DNA of 64,000 bases, taken from NCBI GenBank assembly GCA_028277225.1, contig JANQHB010000069.1, positions 1 to 64,000 on the forward strand, in the 5' to 3' direction. Under the pieces are notes generated by a model. It made no database searches. It had not been told where the DNA came from and was given only the letters and a program-made list of their open reading frames with translations. Within the stretch, counting starts at the first letter, position 1; each line of letters begins with the position of its first letter. Position numbers and translations under genes: made by a program. Source of the stretch: Chlorobium sp. (lineage in GTDB: Bacteria > Bacteroidota > Chlorobiia > Chlorobiales > Chlorobiaceae). This document shows, in pieces, positions 44,621 through 51,767 of the stretch.

Positions 44621-45007
44621 TTACTCCTCCTTTCTGACAGTTACACGATCCCCTTCCAGAGCAACGCCGGCAAACGGCGCAACAACCTTTTCACCTTCTT
44701 CCAGACCGCTCAACACCTCGATCTGTTCATCAAAAAAATCACCTGTGCGAACCCACCTGATCGTTATGGTTCGGTCTCCTCCCACGACCTGCACACCCTC
44801 GAGTTGACCACGCATGAACAGTGCCGAAGAAGGTATCACGATAGCGGTACCGCTATCATCCTTTTCCATTGTCAAAACTGTTGCAATGTTCTCGACCTCA
44901 ACTACCCTCAGCCTTTCGGGGCTTTCCTGAACTTCTTTGTTCTTTCCGGAACAACCGGCAAAAAGAAGAAGAAGCCCGAGACATGCGATAAAAACGTTAT
45001 GGTTCAT
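44621..45007 (-). CDS. Very short membrane-fusion (adaptor) lipoprotein of the RND system
   Basis: The protein has only 128 residues where RND adaptors normally have 330-450. A lipoprotein signal ends LLLLFAGC with the lipidated Cys at 19. After a short stretch (ERLRVVEVENI) it goes straight to what looks like the end of the beta-barrel and the membrane-proximal domain: AIVIPSSALFMRGQLEGV, then FFDEQIEVLSGLEEGEKVVA. The helical hairpin and the lipoyl/barrel-sandwich domains are missing, yet the frame and signals are intact. Either it lost about 200 residues in frame or it is a minimal adaptor. It lies 25 nt after tolC and 4 nt before the pump gene. Confidence 0.8.
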   Translation of the reverse strand: MNHNVFIACLGLLLLFAGCSGKNKEVQESPERLRVVEVENIATVLTMEKDDSGTAIVIPSSALFMRGQLEGVQVVGGDRTITIRWVRTGDFFDEQIEVLSGLEEGEKVVAPFAGVALEGDRVTVRKEE

Positions 45008-45032
45008 GATTAGCTATGCTTTTTGATCCTGT

Positions 45033-46373
45033 TTAGCTGCCGACAAAATATTCGAGCTCACTCACGGCAATAAGACGATCATAACGAGCCTTGTTGAGTC
45101 GCATACGGGCATAGGTATAGGCTGTTTCCCTGCTGAGCAGTTCGAACGTCATTGCCTGTCCCGTGCGATAACGGTCACCGGTAAAATCAAGACTGGTCTT
45201 TGCTTCTTTCAGCGCAACAAGAGCGACACGGATTCTCGACTCGGCCGTGCGCAGCCTTCGATATGCGTTCCGCAGCTCATACATCCCTTTATCTTTCGCT
45301 TCTTCATACGTGTATCGAGCCTCCCTCTCACCTGCCCGAGCCTCCTGTGCCCTGCCAATAGCCGAAAAACCGTCAAAAATTGTCCATTCCAGTGTCACAC
45401 CCAACATCCAGTTGTTTTCGTCCAATCCGGGAAAATCGCTGTCATTCCAGTTCTGCTGGAAAAAGGCGTTGACGCGGGGGAGACGTTCTGCCCTTTTCAT
45501 CTCGTAATTGTAACCCGCAGCTTCCGCACTTGCCTTGAGCGCTTTGAGATCGGACCGGTCACCTGTCGCCTGAAGCACAGCATCAACATCAGCATCAAGA
45601 GAAGCGATCGACCTTCCTCCAAAACCGTCAACAGGATCGATATCGGCATCCGGATCGAGCCTTAAAAGAAACCTGAGTGCATCCCTGGCCGAAAGTATCG
45701 CATCCTCGATCATCATTTTCTGCTCCGAAAGTTCTGCAAGACGAACACCCGTCGAGAGTTTATCGGATTCAGTGATCAGCCCTTTGCGAAATGCTTCTCC
45801 GGCATTACGGTCATGAGTGCGCATAGTGCGGATTGAACTGCTGATCGCTTCCCTGTTTTTTCTCGCAAGCACAAGTCCGTAGTATGCTTTTTTAACCTCG
45901 AGAGCTATTGTTTCTCCGGTTCTTGTCAACATGTGCTCACGGGCCGTTTTCACTGCTGCTGCAGCCTTTCTGCCTTTTATGGCATCGGGATTGAAAATCG
46001 GCTGCTGAACTTCAATGCCAAACTGAAAATTCGAGATATCGTCAGGATCGTTCAGAGCCGCAGCGCTGAAGTCCGTTGCCGGATCGATAATGCCCTGACG
46101 AAGCTTGTAGGTAAACACCGAAGCAGGATCGTTTGTGGCCACAAATCCCTCCGAAAGCGTTACTTTAGGCAGAAAAGCCTTCCTGGTCTGCACGCGCCTG
46201 GCCTCGGCCTGATCGACCCTCGCCTTTGCCGCCTTGAGTGCATAGTTGTTCTTTTCGGCGATTTCCAGTGCTTCTTCAAGCGAAATCTTCATGATATCGC
46301 CGGCCTGTGCCGCAAAAGGAAGAATCAGCATCATGCAAAAAGCGATTCCCGTACCACATGTAAAACGTTTCAT
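45033..46373 (-). CDS. TolC-family outer-membrane efflux protein
   Basis: This 446-residue exported protein has the signal peptide FCMMLILPFAAQAG. Two outer-membrane-efflux repeats begin SLEEALEIAEKNNYALKAAK and, in the second half, DLKALKASAEAAGYNYEMK. Coiled-coil-forming helices with conserved ENNWMLGVTLEWTIFDG mark the periplasmic tunnel. It would be the exit duct for the RND pump three genes on. It follows the regulator gene by 40 nt. Confidence 0.92.
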   Translation of the reverse strand: MKRFTCGTGIAFCMMLILPFAAQAGDIMKISLEEALEIAEKNNYALKAAKARVDQAEARRVQTRKAFLPKVTLSEGFVATNDPASVFTYKLRQGIIDPATDFSAAALNDPDDISNFQFGIEVQQPIFNPDAIKGRKAAAAVKTAREHMLTRTGETIALEVKKAYYGLVLARKNREAISSSIRTMRTHDRNAGEAFRKGLITESDKLSTGVRLAELSEQKMMIEDAILSARDALRFLLRLDPDADIDPVDGFGGRSIASLDADVDAVLQATGDRSDLKALKASAEAAGYNYEMKRAERLPRVNAFFQQNWNDSDFPGLDENNWMLGVTLEWTIFDGFSAIGRAQEARAGEREARYTYEEAKDKGMYELRNAYRRLRTAESRIRVALVALKEAKTSLDFTGDRYRTGQAMTFELLSRETAYTYARMRLNKARYDRLIAVSELEYFVGS

Positions 46374-46413
46374 GACTCTGTTGATCGATGTATCGATGGT
46401 TCGATGGATTAGC

Positions 46414-46644
46414 TTATTTCTTTGATATCAGCTTGAGAATCTTTTCCATTGTATCCGAATCACGTTCACTCAGGCATTCCTTGAGGCTGTTATTCAGAAC
46501 CAGAGAGTACGTTCTTTCCAGAGCCGCTTTTGCCGCCTGAAACTGAACGATAACTTTCTCACAGGGCTCTTTTTCTTCAAGCATCCTGACCAGCCCCTGT
46601 ATCTGGCCGTTTACTCTTTTTAAGCGTATGACAACGTCTTCCAT
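46414..46644 (-). CDS. CsoR/CstR-family transcriptional repressor
   Basis: The 76-residue all-helical repressor (VVIRLKRVNGQIQGLVRMLE, then PCEKVIVQFQAAKAALER) belongs to the DUF156/CsoR family. Its two conserved Cys are at 28 and 57, exactly 29 apart as in CsoR and CstR. The His that completes the Cu(I) site in CsoR, four residues before the second Cys, is Ser 53. This favours a thiol (persulfide/CstR-like) sensor over a copper sensor. I start at MEDVVIRL (46644). The upstream palindrome at 46674-46696 is its likely operator, so it should repress its own six-gene operon. Confidence 0.9.
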   Translation of the reverse strand: MEDVVIRLKRVNGQIQGLVRMLEEKEPCEKVIVQFQAAKAALERTYSLVLNNSLKECLSERDSDTMEKILKLISKK

Positions 46645-46673
46645 AGTTCTTTTCCTGATCGGCCATGAATTAA

Positions 46674-46696
46674 ATACCCATACCCCGTATGGGTAT
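46674..46696. promoter_or_regulatory. Perfect palindromic operator of the CsoR/CstR-like repressor
   Basis: ATACCCATAC-CCC-GTATGGGTAT is a perfect 10-bp inverted repeat with a 3-bp centre, 29 bp upstream of the repressor start codon. It matches the TACCC...GGGTA pattern with a G/C-rich centre bound by CsoR-family tetramers. AT-rich DNA beyond it (TATTTTCTTTTTTTTACA) could include the -35 region. Confidence 0.8.
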
Positions 46697-46940
46697 AGAA
46701 CATACAAATATTTTCTTTTTTTTACAAAAGCAAAGAATGACCTGCAGTGAAGAACCGCGAGGGCCAGGACGGAAATAACCGTATGTCGGAACTGTTGAAC
46801 AAGGGAATGCGTTAGTCAGATTCAAGTTATGATGAAACGAATCGGGTCAAGAAACACCTCACGAACCTGGCTGTCATTCATGCTACCCGGCAGTCCGGAA
46901 AACGAAACTGACTTCGGCACAAGATATTAGAAGAAGTACC

Positions 46941-47564
46941 ATGGAAATCATTGGAAAAAGCAAAGCACATATTGTTCTGGACTCCTGCATGCAGGATTCC
47001 ACAGACTATTTTTCGGATCATTCGCACATCCTTAAATGCAATCCTTACTGCAAGAACATCGAATACCTGCCGGAAAAAGACCTCTATCAATGGACGTTTA
47101 TGGCTGACGACCCGAGAAACAATCCTATTGTTGCACTCTTCTTTGTCAAACAGGAAACAGAACACCTCGAACCGGACCATGAACTGGTTGAACAATACAT
47201 CAACTCGATCAGCATTGACATTGATAAGGAAAGGGGTGGTAAACTGATCCGGTGGCGCTCCTCTGAAGAAATTCCCGATATAGAAATTACTGCCGAAAAC
47301 ACATTTATCGGTTCGGCAGGAGCGGAGATATGCCTTCTTCACCATACCGACTGCAAAACGTCGGTCCATTACGACACCAGCATCACTCTTGATTTCAGCA
47401 TCCCCTTCCCGTTGAACATGATGCCCGAGATGGTACTCAAGTTTCTGACAGAATCACTCATGTCGCAAATCATGAAACAGGCGACCGAAAGCATGCTCTG
47501 CAAGGTACAGTCCGACATCTGCTGTTATGGCGCTGAAATCGACGCCGAAGGAAAATCGAAATAG
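46941..47564 (+). CDS. Cys-rich conserved hypothetical protein (possibly DUF1997-like)
   Basis: This 207-residue soluble protein has no signal peptide and eleven Cys, several in pairs (CNPYCKN; CLLHHTDC; DICCYG). The start MEIIGKSKAHIVLDSC, the central YLPEKDLYQWTFMADD, and TSITLDFSIPFPLNMMPEMV near the C-terminus resemble the DUF1997 family known from cyanobacteria, plastids and green sulfur bacteria. That assignment is from memory. It is divergent from the repressor operon and close to pigment genes. Confidence 0.65.
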   Translation: MEIIGKSKAHIVLDSCMQDSTDYFSDHSHILKCNPYCKNIEYLPEKDLYQWTFMADDPRNNPIVALFFVKQETEHLEPDHELVEQYINSISIDIDKERGGKLIRWRSSEEIPDIEITAENTFIGSAGAEICLLHHTDCKTSVHYDTSITLDFSIPFPLNMMPEMVLKFLTESLMSQIMKQATESMLCKVQSDICCYGAEIDAEGKSK

Positions 47565-47626
47565 GGGTTCGAAGTAAAGCAGGAAAACAAAGACCGGGAG
47601 TCCGAAAATAATGCGGAATACTGTAG

Positions 47627-47647
47627 GGGCGGGTTTGAAACCCGCCC
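47627..47647. repeat. GGGCGGGTTT palindrome
   Basis: GGGCGGGTTT-G-AAACCCGCCC is a perfect 10-bp inverted repeat with a one-base centre, flanked by GTAG and GTAC. This element type is scattered in many bacterial genomes as a mobile or REP-like palindrome. Here it lies between the hypothetical gene and the convergent small membrane gene. Confidence 0.8.
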
Positions 47648-47667
47648 GTACTGAGACCGGTTATGAC

Positions 47668-47886
47668 TTATGCTTCTGCGTTCTTTTTCTTGTGCTGCGC
47701 TTCGACAAAAAATCCCGACAGGTAAACGGCTATGAACCCGATGATCACAACCGACAGAAAAACAACCCGGTCCTGCGGCGTGTGGAGCTGACCTGATCCC
47801 CATATCATGTAGACAAGAACCGCAAACAGAATCCCCATGAAAAGCACCGCCTTGTTCCACAAACCCTTGAAGCTGCCGTTGAGCAT
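47668..47886 (-). CDS. Small two-helix membrane protein next to the hydratase gene
   Basis: I do not recognise this 72-residue protein. Two hydrophobic helices (AVLFMGILFAVLVYMIWG and VVFLSVVIIGFIAVYLSGFF) are separated by a short polar loop, and a basic tail ends EAQHKKKNAEA. I start at MLNGSFKGLW (47886). It is 42 nt downstream of the BchF/BchV-like gene on the same strand, so it may assist pigment synthesis, but only the position suggests this. Confidence 0.7.
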   Translation of the reverse strand: MLNGSFKGLWNKAVLFMGILFAVLVYMIWGSGQLHTPQDRVVFLSVVIIGFIAVYLSGFFVEAQHKKKNAEA

Positions 47887-47928
47887 AATCGAAATCAATT
47901 AGTGAATGGTTGAAAACTTGCCGGACGA

Positions 47929-48402
47929 TCACAAAACGCCTTGTGACCTCAAACGTCGCTCGTTATTTTTCTCAAGCAGAATCCTGACAAGGTACTGAAG
48001 CGCGTTGACAACATAGGTGAAATAGGCAAGGAAGGCTTCCCAGATCAGGACATCTTCCGGATATCCCATATAGGCCATCACAAAATAAAGCAGGTGAAAA
48101 AAAGCCGCGACCGTACTCCCAACGTCCTCCCACAGAAACTCTTTCCCGTATATCCATTTATCAAAAATATCTTTTTCGAAATAAGCCCCAGTGATCAGAA
48201 GCAGACCGAAAAGAAGGGTTTTGAACAGAATGGCAACACTTACCCAGTAAAAACTGAAAAGCTGATCATTCTGCATATATATAAAAGTGAGAATGACACC
48301 GGAAAGAAATACGATAAACTGGACAGGTGCAAGAATGAGCTGTAAATGTGTCCAGACCGAAGCGTTGCGTTTTTCAAGCTGCTCGGGAGTATATCGAGGC
48401 AT
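47929..48402 (-). CDS. bchV: 3-vinyl bacteriochlorophyllide hydratase (BchF/BchV family)
   Basis: This 157-residue integral membrane enzyme hydrates the 3-vinyl group of the chlorin to 3-hydroxyethyl. The N-terminus MPRYTPEQLEKRNASVWTHL and QLILAPVQFIVFLSGVIL, and later GAYFEKDIFDKWIYGKEFLW, are family-specific. Four membrane helices are likely. Green sulfur bacteria have two members: BchF for BChl a and BchV for BChl c/d/e. I favour BchV because the divergent neighbour is BchQ-like, the pair known from Chlorobaculum tepidum, but the two cannot be told apart from sequence by eye. Confidence 0.75.
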   Translation of the reverse strand: MPRYTPEQLEKRNASVWTHLQLILAPVQFIVFLSGVILTFIYMQNDQLFSFYWVSVAILFKTLLFGLLLITGAYFEKDIFDKWIYGKEFLWEDVGSTVAAFFHLLYFVMAYMGYPEDVLIWEAFLAYFTYVVNALQYLVRILLEKNNERRLRSQGVL

Positions 48403-48723
48403 AGTGACAAAATGATGTGTTGCGGCTCGAGAGCCCTGAAAGCCTTTTTCCTGTCTTTGAGCAAAGAATATATCACCTTCAGCATTCCCATCAAATTCTG
48501 AAAGAAAACACAGACGGAAAACACCTTGAAGGACTGAAGAACCTTTGTTAATTTCAGCCCCTCGATTGCTTTTATCGGTGCCTTTTTACTATTATGTGAT
48601 TCAAGAAAAAATTCCGTCGTATTACGATAAGGATCATAGAGATCATAGAGAGATAAGGCAGTATTTCCGGGCAGTGCTTACGTATCGTTCAGCACACCAC
48701 TCCAAGATCAGGTGTTGTATCAC
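48403..48723. promoter_or_regulatory. Divergent intergenic region between bchV- and bchQ-like genes
   Basis: This 321-bp region has to contain promoters for both pigment genes. No operator palindrome is obvious. Near 48633-48650 the 9-bp word ATCATAGAG is repeated twice in tandem, followed by AGATAAGG. Confidence 0.4.
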
Positions 48724-50136
48724 ATGGAAACCTCAGCAGGCAACGCGGTCACTCCGACGAAGCCCCTCAGAATTCTCCTGGTGGCACCAAAAGGGAAAAA
48801 GGATTCAAAAGCCAACCAGAAACCGCTTTTCCATATGGCGCTCGGGGTGCTGGTGAGCATCACCCCACCCCAGCATACAATCGACATCATCGACGAGCAT
48901 TTCGGAGACACTGTCGATTATGAAGCTGACTACGACCTCGTAGGCATTACCGCCAGGACCATTGACGCAACCCGCGCCTATGAAATCGGCGATAATTTCA
49001 GGAAAAAAGGCAGAACGGTTATTCTCGGCGGCATCCATACCTCGTTCAATCCTGAAGAGGCTGCACAGCACGCCGACACAATCGTCTGCGGCGAAGCCGA
49101 AAACATGTGGAGCACGATCCTGGCGGATGCCGCCAGCAATCGCCTTCAGCCACGATACAACGCAAAGGATTTTCCACCGGTCAAGAAAATCGTCCCGCTC
49201 GATTACAAAAGAATCGCCGGCGCTTCACTGCGGGAAAAGGTCGATACGACCAAGTCGATCCCGATCTACATCACCAGGGGCTGCCCCTATACCTGTTCTT
49301 TCTGTGTCACTCCGAACTTTACAGGCAAACTGTATAGAAGACAGAAAGCAGAAGATCTCAAGGACCAGATAGAGGCTGCCAAGGAAGCCTTCTTCAAAAA
49401 AAACGGCACCTCGGCCAAACCATGGTTCATGCTGTGCGACGAGAATCTCGGAGTCAATAAAAAACGACTCTGGGAAGCCCTTGATATGATCAAGGAGTGC
49501 AATATCATGTTCAGTGTTTTTCTGAGCATGAATTTTCTGGAGGACGAAGAAACCGTAAAGAAGCTTGTAGAAGCGGGATGTTTCATGGCGCTGGTAGGAA
49601 TTGAATCAATCAAGCAAAGCAATCTCGAAGCCTATAAAAAGTCTCATGTCAATACTCCCGAAAAAATCATTGAGATCATCAACAAATGCCGAAAAGCCAG
49701 GCTGAACGTTCAGGGAAATTTCCTCATCAACCCGAACCTGGATAACTATGAAGACATGGAAGATCTTGTTGATTTTATCAGCAAAAACAACATCTTCATG
49801 CCGATCATGCAGATCATCACACCCTATCCCGGCACAAGCATGTACAAGGAGTACAAGGAGAAAGGCCTGATCACCGATGAAGACTGGGAAAAATACAATG
49901 CGATTAACGTTGTGATCCGTTCACCGCATTATGACGCAGTTGAATTCCAGTACAGGTTTATGCAGACCTATTACAAAGCATACTCATGGAAAAACATTAT
50001 CAACAGAATAACACACAATCCTCATCCTCTGATGGGCTTTATCACCAGTTTTGCATTCAGAAAGAACATACAGGAATTACTGAAGACTTTTGAAAAAGAA
50101 CATGGGCTCAAACGCTCAAACAAAATGAATCTCTAA
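48724..50136 (+). CDS. bchQ: B12-binding radical SAM methylase, BchQ/BchR type
   Basis: The 470-residue enzyme has an N-terminal cobalamin-binding fold (RILLVAPKGKK, DEHFGDTVDYEADYDLVGIT, VILGGIHTSFNPEEAAQHAD). A radical SAM domain follows, with the CxxxCxxC motif in GCPYTCSFCV near residue 185. C-terminal TPYPGTSMYKEYKEKGLI is typical of B12-radical SAM methylases of the BchE/BchQ/BchR/Hpn group. In green sulfur bacteria BchQ methylates C-8 side chains and BchR C-12 of chlorosome BChl. Pairing with the hydratase favours BchQ. The ATG at 48724 is used; upstream codons give a GTG start. Confidence 0.75.
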   Translation: METSAGNAVTPTKPLRILLVAPKGKKDSKANQKPLFHMALGVLVSITPPQHTIDIIDEHFGDTVDYEADYDLVGITARTIDATRAYEIGDNFRKKGRTVILGGIHTSFNPEEAAQHADTIVCGEAENMWSTILADAASNRLQPRYNAKDFPPVKKIVPLDYKRIAGASLREKVDTTKSIPIYITRGCPYTCSFCVTPNFTGKLYRRQKAEDLKDQIEAAKEAFFKKNGTSAKPWFMLCDENLGVNKKRLWEALDMIKECNIMFSVFLSMNFLEDEETVKKLVEAGCFMALVGIESIKQSNLEAYKKSHVNTPEKIIEIINKCRKARLNVQGNFLINPNLDNYEDMEDLVDFISKNNIFMPIMQIITPYPGTSMYKEYKEKGLITDEDWEKYNAINVVIRSPHYDAVEFQYRFMQTYYKAYSWKNIINRITHNPHPLMGFITSFAFRKNIQELLKTFEKEHGLKRSNKMNL

Positions 50137-50148
50137 CAAAACCAAATC

Positions 50149-50280
50149 ATGATCATAGAGTTTATTGTCGAGTATACAACCATCATTGCTCCTGCGGTGT
50201 TTTTCGTCTCAGGCATTTTTATTGTCATGCTTCTCAACAAGTTTATCGGGAAACACAAAACGGAAACAGAGAAAAAGTAA
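50149..50280 (+). CDS. 43-residue single-helix membrane protein
   Basis: This small frame begins with ATG 12 nt after the bchQ-like stop and ends with TAA. The protein begins MIIEFIVEYTTIIAPAV, forms one long hydrophobic helix (FFVSGIFIVMLLNKFIG) and closes with a charged tail (HKTETEKK). The tight spacing and the perfect membrane-protein profile argue that it is real. No homologue is known to me. It may be translated with the methylase and sit near the chlorosome baseplate or the membrane pigment enzymes. Confidence 0.55.
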   Translation: MIIEFIVEYTTIIAPAVFFVSGIFIVMLLNKFIGKHKTETEKK

Positions 50281-50457
50281 GGACGGGGAAAAAACAGTAA
50301 AAGCACTCTTGCGAAATATCTGAAAATGCCTTAGCTTTCAATAAGGCAATCTACGCCTGTCAGGCAAGCTCCAAAAGGATTTACCTGGTATCGAAGCTGG
50401 CAGGTCAACAACAATTTTATTCTCGACTCTTCTTTTCAACTCAAAACAACACACATC

Positions 50458-50685
50458 ATGGCAAACGGATCAAACAACGATTTAGCCGGTGCAATCAACG
50501 GCCTTGTAGACACAGTTGCAAAACTCGGCCAGCAGCAGATCGAAGTGCTCAACAGCGGACTGAAAACCGTATCTGAAATGGTCGGCCCTCTGGGCAAAAC
50601 CATGACAGATATGATGGGCAACATGGCAAATACCCTCAACCAGGTATTGCAGAATGTTTCCAACACGATCGGCGGCTCCAAGTAA
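50458..50685 (+). CDS. Chlorosome envelope protein, CsmB/CsmF family
   Basis: The 75-residue protein starts MANGSNNDLAGAINGLVDTV and ends with QVLQNVSNTIGGSK. This matches CsmB/CsmF proteins of the lipid monolayer that surrounds the chlorosome, whose middle contains EPLGKTxTD, here GPLGKTMTDMMG. These are amphipathic all-helical proteins without signal peptide. Whether it is CsmB or CsmF cannot be decided by eye. It has its own strong terminator (50707-50742). The 177 bp upstream hold its promoter. Confidence 0.88.
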   Translation: MANGSNNDLAGAINGLVDTVAKLGQQQIEVLNSGLKTVSEMVGPLGKTMTDMMGNMANTLNQVLQNVSNTIGGSK

Positions 50686-50706
50686 TTCACCGCCAGGAAA
50701 AGCAAA

Positions 50707-50742
50707 GCACCTTATGCCTGCCGCATAAGGTGCTTTTTTTTT
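50707..50742 (+). terminator. Rho-independent terminator of the CsmB/F gene
   Basis: GCACCTTATGC/GCATAAGGTGC is an 11-bp perfect stem with a 5-nt loop, followed by nine T. It begins 21 nt after the stop codon and ends 23 nt before the next start codon. Confidence 0.95.
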
Positions 50743-50765
50743 GCCACCGACACCCCGCGGAAACC

Positions 50766-51767
50766 ATGCAGCTCCTGCCAGACGCACTCAACAGTTTTTT
50801 CAAGACAGCAGATATCCGAAACATCGCCATCGAACCTTTGACAGGAGATGCATCTGCCAGAAAGTATTTCAGGCTCCGCTCACCGGACAGATCCTGGATA
50901 CTTTGTTTTGACCCTCAATACCGTGACCATAACGCTGCACAGTACCCATTTCTTGATATTCAACGCCTTTTCTCGTCACACAGCATCCCTGTCCCCGGCA
51001 TTATCGGACGCAACAAAGAGCAAGGCTTTATCCTGCAGGAAGATTGCGGCGATATTCTGCTCCAGGATGCCCTGAAACAACAGGATACCGACCTCGCGTC
51101 ACTGTATTGCAGCGTCGTCGATATCATGGTATCACTGCAATCAATCAGGGGAAAAAGGACAGCAATGCCTTTTGACAGAGCTTTTGATGAAGAAAAGCTC
51201 ATGTTCGAGTTCACCTTCTTTCTTGACAACGTTTCCCGGTATGAAAAACGAGGCTTTTCGGACAAAGAGACAGTGGTCCTGAAAAACGATTTCAGCCGCA
51301 TCACACAACACCTGGTGAAACCCGAGCATTTTGTCCTCAATCATCGCGACTACCATAGCAGAAACATACTCGTCACCCCTTCGGGCCCTGTAATCATCGA
51401 TTTTCAGGACGCACGTCTTGGCCTGCCCCAATATGACGCAGTCTCGCTTCTGAGAGACTCCTATGTAACCCTCGATGAGCCTTTCGTTCATGAGATGCAA
51501 CAGCATCACTACCTCCTGCTGAAGGGAAACGGCCTGACAACGATGAGCTTCGACGAATATCTGCGGCTCTTTGACCTGATGGCATTTCAGAGGAACGTCA
51601 AGGCACTCGGAACATTTTTCAACCAGGCCTGCAGCCTTGGAAAGAATGAATTCCTGCAATATATAGATCCGACGCTCGCCTATCTTCCCGGCTATATCGA
51701 AAGACAACCCGAGCTGAGAGAATCGGGGGCAATCATTCTGAACCTTTTGCAACATCCCAAGCCATGA
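50766..51767 (+). CDS. amgK: AmgK-like sugar (MurNAc/GlcNAc) anomeric kinase
   Basis: This 333-residue aminoglycoside-phosphotransferase-fold kinase has the opening LTGDASARKYFRLRS typical of AmgK. The catalytic loop is LNHRDYHSRNILV, the metal Asp is in VIIDFQDARLGLPQYDAVS, and LLRDSYV follows. AmgK phosphorylates N-acetylmuramate at C1 so that it can be recycled to UDP-MurNAc. The ATG at 50766 is used. Its stop overlaps the start of the nucleotidyltransferase gene (ATGA), the classic amgK-murU arrangement. Confidence 0.85.
   Translation: MQLLPDALNSFFKTADIRNIAIEPLTGDASARKYFRLRSPDRSWILCFDPQYRDHNAAQYPFLDIQRLFSSHSIPVPGIIGRNKEQGFILQEDCGDILLQDALKQQDTDLASLYCSVVDIMVSLQSIRGKRTAMPFDRAFDEEKLMFEFTFFLDNVSRYEKRGFSDKETVVLKNDFSRITQHLVKPEHFVLNHRDYHSRNILVTPSGPVIIDFQDARLGLPQYDAVSLLRDSYVTLDEPFVHEMQQHHYLLLKGNGLTTMSFDEYLRLFDLMAFQRNVKALGTFFNQACSLGKNEFLQYIDPTLAYLPGYIERQPELRESGAIILNLLQHPKP

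Noticed and set aside
48633..48650. Tandem ATCATAGAG as an operator for the bchV/bchQ-like pair
   Set aside because: Two 9-bp copies in AT-rich DNA are weak evidence, and no known regulator site matches.
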